The notes under the pieces are model-generated. The model did not search any database, was not told the origin of the DNA, and worked only from the letters and a program-made list of their open reading frames with translations. Below are positions 7,429-14,613 of a DNA stretch of 19,357 bases, in pieces. The translations under genes were made by a program, and so were the position numbers. This DNA comes from Ruminococcaceae bacterium UBA6434. Lineage in GTDB: Bacteria; Bacillota; Clostridia; Oscillospirales; Acutalibacteraceae. The stretch covers positions 1 to 19,357 of the forward strand of contig DJOQ01000045.1 of NCBI GenBank assembly GCA_002437245.1. The letters are read 5' to 3'. The number at the start of each line of letters is the position of its first letter. Position 1 is the first letter of the stretch.

Positions 7429-8934
7429 TTACCTCTTCATCTTACCGATATTGAGCTCACGTCTGCCGAGCCTGCGCCAGCCGAGCCTTAATACGGTATC
7501 CCTGACGGAACCCGGCGTAAACGGAGATATTGACGAAGTATACGGCACTCCGTACGGATTTATCGCGCAGATATTCACAAGCAAGACGCCGAAGCCCAGA
7601 ACTATGCCGTAAAAGCCCGTTATACCGCCTATTATCATAAACAAAAATCTCAGTACCGAAACAGGCTGATAAAGCTGAGAAACCACAAACGAGCTTATGG
7701 CGGTCATGGCGACAACTATAAGCATCGGCGCGGCTATAAGCCCTGCGGTTACGGCTGCATCGCCGATTACAAGAGCCCCTACTATGCTCACGGCGTGCCC
7801 GACGGCCTTTGGCATACGAAGTCCCGCTTCGCGCATAACCTCGTATAAAAAGTGAATGAAGATAGCCTCTACCATAACGGGGAACGGCGTCATACTCTCC
7901 TGTACCGCCATATCATACAGCATAGACGACGGCAAGACTTCTTGATGAAAGGTGCATACCGCAACATATATTCCGGGGAAAAACACGCTTATCAAAAAAG
8001 ATATGAATTTCAGTGCCCTTATAAACACGGCATAATACGGACGGTAATTATAGTCGTCCATAGACTGAAAATTCTCGACAAACAAATACGGCACAATAAG
8101 CGCAAACGGAGTGCCGTCCGTCAGAAGTACCACTCTGCCCTCCGCCATTTCGGCACAGGCGACATCGGGACGTTCGGTAGTGCCGACTCCCGAAAAGAAC
8201 GAAGTGTTTTGGGTATCGAGAAACGGAGAAATATATCCGCTGCCGAGCACCATATCGATTTTTGCCTTTTTAAGACGTGCCTTGACATTATCTACCGTCT
8301 CCGGGGACGCTCGATCGGACATATAGCAAACGCAAATTCGCGTTTTGCTTGTTTTGCCCACCGTCAGAGTCTCGCATTTCATTATCGGCGAACGAACCCT
8401 GCGGCGCAAAAGAGCCACATTGTCTTTAAAGCTCTCGGTAAAACCCTCGTGCGAGCCTCTTTCCTGCACCTCGGTCTGTGCGTCATCTATACTTCGTTTC
8501 GGGAAGCCCTGCACGCCGAATTCAAGGCAAAAATCAACTCCGTCGATAAAAAGGACTATAAGACCGGACAATACGTCGGTTATGGCTTCATCCAAATCGT
8601 ATGTCTGCGACTGGTCGGCTCCCGTGGTTACTCTGTCGCGGATATAGTCCGCCTGCTTTGACGGCTCCTTAGGCATATCGGGTGCAAACATAACAGGGCC
8701 TATAACCTGGCATATCACCTGCATATTATTGCACATACCGTCATCCATAACGAAAAGAGCCTTGTTGCCTTTAAGCGATGTTTCTTTATACAATATATCA
8801 AAGCTGTTTCCGAACCGACTCTTTAAACCGATTATATTCTCGGTGATGTTTTTCGACACCGGAGTTTTTTCGGCTGTCCCGAAATCAACGGGGTCGGTTA
8901 TTTTTTTTACTTCTTTTTTAAACCACTTACTCAT
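7429..8934 (-). CDS. gerA: GerA-family spore germination protein (A subunit)
   Basis: This 501-residue A subunit of a GerA-type germinant receptor sits in the spore inner membrane, where GerA complexes act as nutrient-gated ion channels. The N-terminal half is soluble and mixed alpha/beta. The C-terminal half is membrane-embedded and includes the family signature PFPVMVEAIFIHFLYEVMRE and the following AGLRMPKAVGHAVSIVGALV. I place the start at ATG 8934 because AAAAGGTG lies at normal spacing from it. An ATG at 8940 and a GTG at 8943 overlap that ribosome binding site. It is the first gene of the gerA-gerB-gerC-MGMT-like cluster. Such operons are usually read by sigma-G in the forespore, but I could not find a convincing sigma-G promoter in the 79 bp upstream. 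Confidence 0.95.
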   Translation of the reverse strand: MSKWFKKEVKKITDPVDFGTAEKTPVSKNITENIIGLKSRFGNSFDILYKETSLKGNKALFVMDDGMCNNMQVICQVIGPVMFAPDMPKEPSKQADYIRDRVTTGADQSQTYDLDEAITDVLSGLIVLFIDGVDFCLEFGVQGFPKRSIDDAQTEVQERGSHEGFTESFKDNVALLRRRVRSPIMKCETLTVGKTSKTRICVCYMSDRASPETVDNVKARLKKAKIDMVLGSGYISPFLDTQNTSFFSGVGTTERPDVACAEMAEGRVVLLTDGTPFALIVPYLFVENFQSMDDYNYRPYYAVFIRALKFISFLISVFFPGIYVAVCTFHQEVLPSSMLYDMAVQESMTPFPVMVEAIFIHFLYEVMREAGLRMPKAVGHAVSIVGALVIGDAAVTAGLIAAPMLIVVAMTAISSFVVSQLYQPVSVLRFLFMIIGGITGFYGIVLGFGVLLVNICAINPYGVPYTSSISPFTPGSVRDTVLRLGWRRLGRRELNIGKMKR

Positions 8935-9013
8935 TTTCATCACCTTTTATGTTATTTCCGAAAGAAAAGTTTATATTCGGCAAAAAAGGGACAACATAAC
9001 GGTGGGTGAAATT

Positions 9014-9691
9014 ATGCTTATAACTCTGTTTCGCACTTTAATACTCTATATCCTTATAATTTTTACAATGCGTATTCTCGGAAAACGTCAAATAGGCGAA
9101 TTACAGCCCGCCGAGCTTGTGATTACGATACTTTTGTCGGAGATAATCGTAATACCGATGCAAGACACGGAAATTCCGCTTATAAACACTCTGATACCTG
9201 TTTTTGTGCTCGCGGGATTTGAAATGCTTGTATCCTTCATCGGTATGAAAAGCGTAAAGTTCCGCTCCGCAATGCAGGGAAACCCCGTAGTTGTAATAAG
9301 TGACGGCAAGCTGAATACCAAGCAGCTGAAAGAACTGAGATTCACAACCGACGACCTTATCGAGGCTCTCAGGAAAAAAGATATTTTTGATATTTCCGAA
9401 GTACAGTATGCCATAGTTGAGACAGACGGCACATTGAGCGTACTGCAAAAGGAGGAAAAACTGCCTGCGACAAAAGAAGACCTTAAAATACATCCGCAGA
9501 AAAGCTCGCTTCCGTGCATTGTGATAAGCGACGGCAAAATCATTAAGACGGATTTCGGCGAATGTAATACCGACAGCGACAAAATTAAAGCCATCCTTAA
9601 AAAGAAGCATCTTAAAGAGAGCGAAGTAATGCTGATGACGCTTGATAAGGACGGCAATATGAATATATTTAAAAAGGACGAAAAGAAATGA
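9014..9691 (+). CDS. DUF421 (YetF-like) membrane protein
   Basis: This is a 225-residue protein with about three N-terminal membrane helices (residues 1-75) and a C-terminal soluble DUF421 region. The signatures are MRILGKRQIGELQPAELVIT near the start and RFTTDDLIEALRKKDIFDIS followed by EVQYAIVETDG in the soluble part. A second, weaker copy of the soluble fold may follow (SLPCIVISDGK onward). The reading frame stays open far upstream, but ATG 9014 is preceded by GGTGGGTG and matches where the family begins. GTG 9002 is an alternative. It overlaps the next gene by 4 bp and diverges from gerA. In Bacillus, the DUF421-containing 2Duf protein of the spoVA2mob element affects spore inner-membrane permeability and heat resistance. 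A spore-membrane role here is inference. Confidence 0.88.
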   Translation: MLITLFRTLILYILIIFTMRILGKRQIGELQPAELVITILLSEIIVIPMQDTEIPLINTLIPVFVLAGFEMLVSFIGMKSVKFRSAMQGNPVVVISDGKLNTKQLKELRFTTDDLIEALRKKDIFDISEVQYAIVETDGTLSVLQKEEKLPATKEDLKIHPQKSSLPCIVISDGKIIKTDFGECNTDSDKIKAILKKKHLKESEVMLMTLDKDGNMNIFKKDEKK

Positions 9692-10068
9692 AAAGGCTTA
9701 CAATAGCCGTGTGCCTGCTGATAACGGGAATTGCTCTTTCCGTGGGCGGATTTATAAATCTTAAATTTATATGCCGCGATATGAAAGAGTCGGTAAACGA
9801 AATTATAGAGGCAGCCGAAAAGGAAGACGCCGGCGAAACCGAAAGCAAATGCGCGAATGCCGAAAAAGAATGGGATAAAAAAAGTTCGCTGCTCGGCGTT
9901 TACACCAATCACAGCGAAATGGATGAACTTATGATGCTTATGAAGCAGATACGACAGCTCAGCGCAGATAAAGATTACGACGAGCTTATCGAAAAATGCC
10001 GCGAGAGCGTCTACCGTTTCGAGCATATAGAAGAAACGGAAACGCCCTCGTTCGGAAATATTTTTTAA
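9688..10068 (+). CDS. DUF4363-type small membrane-anchored protein
   Basis: This 126-residue protein has one N-terminal membrane segment (about residues 4-26, LTIAVCLLITGIALSVGGF onward) and a charged, helical extracytoplasmic domain. EWDKKSSLLGVYTNHSEMDE resembles the DUF4363 family. That family is often found beside DUF421 genes in Clostridia, which agrees with the ATGA overlap here. No enzymatic motif is visible. A forespore or spore-envelope role is suggested only by context. Its stop overlaps the convergent nanK stop by 3 bp, and no hairpin terminator is seen between them, only T-rich sequence. Confidence 0.72.
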   Translation: MKRLTIAVCLLITGIALSVGGFINLKFICRDMKESVNEIIEAAEKEDAGETESKCANAEKEWDKKSSLLGVYTNHSEMDELMMLMKQIRQLSADKDYDELIEKCRESVYRFEHIEETETPSFGNIF

Positions 10069-10970
10069 TTTTTTTGCCGAGTCTCAAAATTTTTCTTGGC
10101 AAGATATGCCGCTCCGAGCATTCCCGCGCGGTTTTTGAGCATAGCTCTTTTGATTTTTACCGATTTGAAGCTTCTGATGTCTTTTGTATGAATACGCTTA
10201 TCTATCTCGGATATTATGTAATCCTCATTCATAATGCCGCCGCCGAGGATAATTACCGCCGGATTAAAGATAAAAATAAGCGTGGACAATCCGCCTACTA
10301 TTTCATCAATCCAATTGTCTATTATCGCTCTTATGGCTGTATTGTGGAAATTTTGCGGTTCAAAAATTTCACGCCCCGTGAGTTCTTTTCCGGTGCCGTC
10401 CTTAACCATTCTGACAAGAGCCGAAGTGGAAGCATACATCTCATAGCAGCCGTTATTTCCGCAGTTGCAGCGCATACCGCCAGTATGTGTAACTATGTGC
10501 CCGAATTCGCCTGCCGAGAAATCGTGACCCGTATAGAGCTTGCCGCCGAGCCAAACAGCTCCGCCGACGCCCGTGCCGTAAGTAAGGCAAAGAAAGTCAC
10601 TTATCCCCTTGCCGCTGCCGAATACCGCTTCTGCCGTTGCGGCAGAGTTTACGTCATTCTCCACTACCACGGGGATATCGAACTTGTCGGTTATCATTTT
10701 TTTGATTTCGGTGCCCGTATAGTGGGGAATACTCTCGTTTGCGAAAATTATTCTGCCCTCTTTTGAATTTACCTGCCCTGCGGTGCTGATTCCGACGCAG
10801 TCAACGCTGCCATAATATGCACCTACAATGCTGAGCACTTTAAACATAAGATGCTCGCCGCCGAGTTTAGCTTCGGACGGTATCTCATAAAATTCACAGA
10901 CGTTGTAATTTTCGTCTACCACGCCGTATTTAATGGCTGTTCCGCCTATATCAATAGCTAAGATTTTCAT
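10065..10970 (-). CDS. nanK: ROK-family kinase, probable N-acetylmannosamine kinase
   Basis: This 301-residue ROK sugar kinase most likely phosphorylates N-acetylmannosamine to its 6-phosphate in sialic-acid catabolism. It has the ATP-binding motif AIDIGGTAIKYG (5-16), the catalytic Asp in VENDVNSAA (D106), and TYGTGVGGAVW (130-140). The ROK zinc site is present: His in GEFGH (H158), then CNCGNNGC (Cys168, Cys170, Cys175). It lies 17 bp after nanE on the same strand, with nanA divergent next door, which selects ManNAc over glucose as substrate. The ATG at 10970 has a moderate AAAGGGC upstream. Family assignment is certain; substrate is inferred from context. Confidence 0.88.
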   Translation of the reverse strand: MKILAIDIGGTAIKYGVVDENYNVCEFYEIPSEAKLGGEHLMFKVLSIVGAYYGSVDCVGISTAGQVNSKEGRIIFANESIPHYTGTEIKKMITDKFDIPVVVENDVNSAATAEAVFGSGKGISDFLCLTYGTGVGGAVWLGGKLYTGHDFSAGEFGHIVTHTGGMRCNCGNNGCYEMYASTSALVRMVKDGTGKELTGREIFEPQNFHNTAIRAIIDNWIDEIVGGLSTLIFIFNPAVIILGGGIMNEDYIISEIDKRIHTKDIRSFKSVKIKRAMLKNRAGMLGAAYLAKKNFETRQKN

Positions 10971-10987
10971 TTTTGCCCTTTCGCGTT

Positions 10988-11686
10988 TTATTTGTCGGAC
11001 TCTTCGAGAGCATTTACAAACCGTCTTGTAATATCTCTCGGTCTTGTTATGGCTGTGCCGATAACGGCGGTATAAGCGCCGCTTTTATATGCTTCTTTCA
11101 GCTGCTCGGGAGACCATATGCCGCCCTCGGCAACTACCTTTGCGCCGAGCTCCGTTTTGTACCGCTTAATAAGGTCGAGAGCCGGCAACGAGTGACCCTT
11201 TGTGTATTCGGTATAACCGCACATAGTAGTGCCCAAAAGGTCGCAGCCGAGTTCCAAAGCCCTTTTTCCCTCTTCAAAGCAGGAAGTATCAGCCATAAAA
11301 AGCTGCTTTGGATATTTGCGGCGTATATTCTTAAAAAATTCCTCAAATGTTATGTTTCCCGGGCGCATACGATTTGTTGCGTCAACCGCTATAATATCGA
11401 CGCCCTCGCTCGCCAGCTCATCCACCTCTTTTTCGGTGGGGGTTATATAGACATCGCTGCCCTCATAATCTTTTTTGATTATGCCGATAATGGGCAAATC
11501 GACCTTCTTTTTTATCGCTTTTATATCGACTGTCGTGTTGGCGCGTATGCCGACCGCGCCGCCCTCTTTTGCCGCGTACGCCATCATAGACATTATGTAC
11601 GGGTCGCAAAGCGGTTCTGTGCTCAGCGCCTGGCACGAGACTATAAGTCCGCCCTTTATTTTTTTCAGAACTTCACTGTTGGTCAA
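10988..11686 (-). CDS. nanE: N-acylglucosamine-6-phosphate 2-epimerase
   Basis: This 232-residue TIM-barrel enzyme converts N-acetylmannosamine 6-phosphate to N-acetylglucosamine 6-phosphate. Family motifs are KGGLIVSCQAL (11-21), PIIGIIKKDY with the probable catalytic Lys71, VDATNRMRP (101-109), GTTMCGYTEYTKG (152-164) and VVAEGGIWSPEQ with probable catalytic Glu187. The start is TTG at 11686. A TAA two codons upstream in frame rules out any earlier start, and there is no in-frame ATG before MSMMAY. A weak GGGATG is the only ribosome binding site seen. It is the first gene of the nanE-nanK unit. Confidence 0.95.
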   Translation of the reverse strand: MTNSEVLKKIKGGLIVSCQALSTEPLCDPYIMSMMAYAAKEGGAVGIRANTTVDIKAIKKKVDLPIIGIIKKDYEGSDVYITPTEKEVDELASEGVDIIAVDATNRMRPGNITFEEFFKNIRRKYPKQLFMADTSCFEEGKRALELGCDLLGTTMCGYTEYTKGHSLPALDLIKRYKTELGAKVVAEGGIWSPEQLKEAYKSGAYTAVIGTAITRPRDITRRFVNALEESDK

Positions 11687-11722
11687 ATCTTATCATCCCT
11701 TGTAAAAATTCAAATTTACTAT

Positions 11723-11751
11723 ATTATATTTCTCATTTTAAAAAATTACAA
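11723..11751 (-). promoter_or_regulatory. Promoter of the nanE-nanK operon
   Basis: Read on the minus strand, TTGTAA (plus-strand 11746-11751) is followed 17 bp later by a perfect TATAAT (11723-11728), about 37 bp before the nanE start. The surroundings are strongly AT-rich, so the -35 is less certain than the -10. Confidence 0.55.
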
Positions 11752-11769
11752 TACCGAATCAAAAAAGCA

Positions 11770-11798
11770 TTGTTTTATCCGCTGTACGGTAATATAAT
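11770..11798 (+). promoter_or_regulatory. Promoter of nanA
   Basis: TTGTTT (11770-11775) and a perfect TATAAT (11793-11798) are separated by exactly 17 bp, about 29 bp upstream of the nanA start. The -35 elements of nanA and nanE lie only 18 bp apart, back to back, so one regulator bound between them could control both sides. No clear operator palindrome is seen. Confidence 0.65.
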
Positions 11799-11826
11799 AT
11801 ATGAAAATACTTTTGGGAGTGATGTT

Positions 11827-12741
11827 ATGAAATACGATACTTCGATTTACAAGGGAATTTTTTGCGCTTTAAACGCAATATATGACGAAAATGACAACAT
11901 AAACACAGACGCGATAAAAGCCCTCGTAACAAAATACAAACAGCTCGGCGTAAACGGAATATATGCCTGCGGCTCCACGGGCGAGGGATTTTTGCTGAGC
12001 ACCGAAGAGAGAATGGAAGTAGCATCAGCCGTTAAAGAGGCGGCCGGAGACGATATGGCCGTTATAGTGCACGTCGGCGCCGCCTCTACAAAAGAGGCGT
12101 GCATTTTGGCGCGCCACGCCGAAAAGATAGGCGTTTCTGCCGTTTCGGCTGTTCCGAGCGTATATTACAGACTCTCGGAGGCCTCCATAGAAAAGCATTG
12201 GGACACAATAATGGAAGCGTCAAATCTTCCGTTTTTCATATACAACATTCCGCAGCTTACGGGATATGATTTATCGTTTGAGCTCTTTGAAAAAATGGCA
12301 AAAAAAGAAAAGGTTATAGGAATTAAAAATTCCTCGGAGAGCACCTGTCAAACAGAGAGATTCAGAAAAATAGCCGGACCCGATTTCGTCATATTCAACG
12401 GTCCCGACGAGCAGTTGCTTGCAGGGCGGCTTATGGGGGCAACGGCAGGTATAGGCGGTACATACGGCACTATGCCCGAACTTTATCTTGAGCTTACAAG
12501 GCTTATAGAAAACGGCGATATTGAAAACGCAAGAAAAATGCAGATAAAGATAAACGACTGTATTTACGAGCTTTTATCATTCGGCTCGCTGTACGGTGCG
12601 TGCAAAGCGGTTATGACTCTCAGGTACGGCATAGATTGCGGTATTCCGAGGCTTCCGATGCTTCCGGTAAGGACGGACGATCCGAGAATAAAGGCTCTTG
12701 CGAAAAAAATCGACAGCTTGGTTGCCGAAATAAAAAAATAA
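11827..12741 (+). CDS. nanA: N-acetylneuraminate lyase (DHDPS/NAL family)
   Basis: This 304-residue aldolase should cleave N-acetylneuraminate into N-acetylmannosamine and pyruvate. It carries the carboxylate-binding GSTGEGF (49-55, Ser50-Thr51), Tyr139 in FFIYNIPQLTG, and the Schiff-base Lys167 in IGIKNSSE, all positioned as in the NAL/DapA superfamily. FNGPDEQLLAGRLMGATAGI, followed by GGTYGTMPE, resembles NanA rather than DapA. Adjacent nanE and nanK make sialic-acid lyase much more likely than dihydrodipicolinate synthase. I chose ATG 11827 because GGGAGTG lies seven bases upstream and MKYDTSIYKGIFCAL is the normal N-terminus. An upstream in-frame extension has no ribosome binding site and overlaps the promoter. 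Ile codons in the first hundred positions favour ATA. Confidence 0.94.
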   Translation: MKYDTSIYKGIFCALNAIYDENDNINTDAIKALVTKYKQLGVNGIYACGSTGEGFLLSTEERMEVASAVKEAAGDDMAVIVHVGAASTKEACILARHAEKIGVSAVSAVPSVYYRLSEASIEKHWDTIMEASNLPFFIYNIPQLTGYDLSFELFEKMAKKEKVIGIKNSSESTCQTERFRKIAGPDFVIFNGPDEQLLAGRLMGATAGIGGTYGTMPELYLELTRLIENGDIENARKMQIKINDCIYELLSFGSLYGACKAVMTLRYGIDCGIPRLPMLPVRTDDPRIKALAKKIDSLVAEIKK

Positions 12742-12766
12742 TTTTAACAATAACACTTTGGAGCAT

Positions 12767-12801
12767 AAAAATCGGCTGTAAAATTTTTACAGCCGATTTT
12801 T
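12767..12801. terminator. Bidirectional intrinsic terminator
   Basis: A perfect 16-bp inverted repeat (12767-12782 with 12786-12801) has the core ATCGGCTGTAAA / TTTACAGCCGAT and a 3-base loop, flanked by A-runs and T-runs. It lies between the convergent nanA and PASTA-protein genes and can end transcription from both sides. Confidence 0.92.
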
Positions 12802-12813
12802 TATGTGTTTATA

Positions 12814-14532
12814 TCAGAACAAATCGCTTATTCTCGGAATATCTATACCGAAGTTACTTGATGACTTTGTAGTGGACGCCGAAGTTGTTGTCGGAGCCGC
12901 ACCCCAAACCTGAAGATAAACTTCGCTGCCGCGTTCCGCAGATGTGCCGGCACTCGGAGTGGAGGCTATTACATTGCCTGCCTGATGTGTTCCGTCGTTT
13001 GATTTTTCAACCTTTTTGACCACAAAGCCCGCATCGGTAAGAGTTTTTTCCGCGTCGGTGTAATCCTTGCCGGAAACATCGGGTATATCTATGTATTCCG
13101 TTCCCTTGCTGACAGTCAGCACAAGTTCGGTGCCGTAGGGTACCTGCTGACCCTCTTCTATGCTCTGGGAAATGATATATCCCACGTCTACCTTATTGTT
13201 ATATTCGTATTTGGCGGTGATTTTAAAGCGTTGATTTTGAACCTCATCGGTTGAAATTCTCGTATAGCTCTGCCCGGCAAAATTGGGAACGGAGACAAGG
13301 GAAACATCCTCCGTAGGAGTTGTATTATCTTTCTGAGACTTTTCATGAGTTGCAAAAAGCCAGCCGCCGAGAACCACAAGCCCTATGGCAACGCAAATAC
13401 CGAATGTTATAAACAGAGTTTTGGTCTGCTCCTGTTTGCGTTCCTGCTCGCGGCGAAGCTTTTCACGGCGCTTACGCTCAGTCTCTTCGTCCTCGGTAGT
13501 AACGGGCTGCTCCAGATTTTTGGGAGCGTCCTCTATTGGAGTTTCATATTTAATTTTATTTGTCACCATTGTACTCGGGCTCCCCGAAAGCTGCTCGCGC
13601 AGATCATCTATGGTTCTGATTCTGTCCTCGGGCTGAAGCTGAAGTCCATTGTGTATGGCGCTGACAAGGTACGCGGGTAAAACCTCGGCGAATTTTGCCG
13701 GAATAAGAAGCTTATCGTTTACCACACGTTCGCTCGAATCGTCGGGAGTACTGCCTATAAGGGTTCTGTAAACTACCGCCGTAAAAGCATATACATCGGA
13801 CCATGCGCCTACCTTGCCGTTCGGGTCATACTGCTCATACGGAACATATCCCTTTATAAGCTCGGCGTTGTAATCTGTATTTGTAAGTCGCGCATCGGAT
13901 ATCATAAATCCCGTGAGTCTGAGCTTGCCGTCACGCCCCAAAAGAAGCGTATTGGGTGAAATGCCGAGGTGATAAATACCTGCCTCGTGCATCGTGGCAA
14001 GAGTTGAAAGCACCGGCATAAGCAGCGTCTTTGCCTGATCCCAGCCGAGATAGCCCGTGCGGCTCTTCAAAAGGAAGTCGCGCAGCGTTATGCTCTCTAT
14101 GTATTCGGAAACAGAGTACGCAGTATTATTTTCGGTAACTATGTCAATGACGGGCTTTAATGCAGAGAGGTCGCGAAGTCTTGCAATTTTGCGCCAAAGG
14201 TCCAAAAACGCCATAATACCGTCGTGAACCACAAGAGAGCTGTCTTTTTTGACGGTTATTGCCTTTTCGCCGAATTCGCGAGTTACATGCTCAAGCGGAA
14301 GAAACTCCCTTACGGCTACCGCGACGTTTCGCTCGCGGTCCCAGGCGATATATGTTACGCCGTCGCCGCCCGATGATATGGCTTTACCTATAATATATCT
14401 GTCGTTGATAACCGTTCTAAGCGGCAGAAGCGGAGATTCCTGAACAAAATCCGCATGTAAACCGCAATGGGGACAAACCTTTTCTTCCCCAAGTTCTCTC
14501 ATACAACCCATACATAAGTTATCGGTCAACAT
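12814..14532 (-). CDS. Zinc-ribbon/PASTA membrane protein with degenerate kinase domain (pseudokinase)
   Basis: This 572-residue protein has the layout of a PrkC/StkP-like membrane kinase. An N-terminal zinc ribbon (Cys7, Cys10, Cys20, Cys23) is followed by a protein-kinase fold (about 45-315), a basic coiled linker (350-370), one membrane segment (372-394), two extracellular PASTA repeats (about 411-477 and 480-544) and a Thr/Ser-rich tail. The kinase core is degenerate. The VAIK Lys is Arg75 (VAVR), the helix-C Glu seems missing, the catalytic loop reads HLGISPNT (188-195) so the HRD Asp is Gly190, and DFG reads GFM (208-210). The glycine loop SSGGDGVTY, activation-segment GYVPYEQY and WSDVYAF are retained. 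I infer a muropeptide or cell-wall sensing pseudokinase rather than an active enzyme. The ATG at 14532 has GGAGG upstream. Confidence 0.88.
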   Translation of the reverse strand: MLTDNLCMGCMRELGEEKVCPHCGLHADFVQESPLLPLRTVINDRYIIGKAISSGGDGVTYIAWDRERNVAVAVREFLPLEHVTREFGEKAITVKKDSSLVVHDGIMAFLDLWRKIARLRDLSALKPVIDIVTENNTAYSVSEYIESITLRDFLLKSRTGYLGWDQAKTLLMPVLSTLATMHEAGIYHLGISPNTLLLGRDGKLRLTGFMISDARLTNTDYNAELIKGYVPYEQYDPNGKVGAWSDVYAFTAVVYRTLIGSTPDDSSERVVNDKLLIPAKFAEVLPAYLVSAIHNGLQLQPEDRIRTIDDLREQLSGSPSTMVTNKIKYETPIEDAPKNLEQPVTTEDEETERKRREKLRREQERKQEQTKTLFITFGICVAIGLVVLGGWLFATHEKSQKDNTTPTEDVSLVSVPNFAGQSYTRISTDEVQNQRFKITAKYEYNNKVDVGYIISQSIEEGQQVPYGTELVLTVSKGTEYIDIPDVSGKDYTDAEKTLTDAGFVVKKVEKSNDGTHQAGNVIASTPSAGTSAERGSEVYLQVWGAAPTTTSASTTKSSSNFGIDIPRISDLF

Positions 14533-14573
14533 CTTTTATCCTCCAAAACCAAATAACAAAAATACCGTTCTAT

Positions 14574-14603
14574 ATGATAACAAAATTACATATCATTTGT
14601 CAA
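14574..14603 (-). promoter_or_regulatory. Promoter of the PASTA pseudokinase gene
   Basis: On the minus strand a perfect TTGACA (plus-strand 14598-14603) is followed after 18 bp by TATCAT (14574-14579), about 42 bp before the start codon. It sits just downstream of the MATE gene stop, where no terminator is seen, so some read-through from the darA-MATE unit is also possible. Confidence 0.75.
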
Positions 14604-14613
14604 GAAAACGCCG

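Noticed and set aside
7852..8661. 269-codon open frame on the plus strand
   Set aside because: It is the antisense shadow of gerA, whose protein family is unmistakable.
8729..9013. Long upstream extension of the DUF421 reading frame
   Set aside because: It runs antisense through the start of gerA; ATG 9014 has a ribosome binding site and matches the family N-terminus.
8935..9013. Sigma-G promoter for gerA or DUF421
   Set aside because: GAATA and CATAA-like fragments exist but their spacing is wrong (about 22 bp), so I do not call a promoter.
9088..10026. 312-codon open frame on the minus strand
   Set aside because: It is antisense to the DUF421 and DUF4363 genes; the predicted protein is Phe/Ser-rich with no recognisable motif.
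9996..10766. 256-codon open frame on the plus strand
   Set aside because: It is antisense to nanK, which has full ROK motifs.
10973..11797. 274-codon open frame on the plus strand
   Set aside because: It is antisense to nanE and extends through the divergent promoters; no motif supports it.
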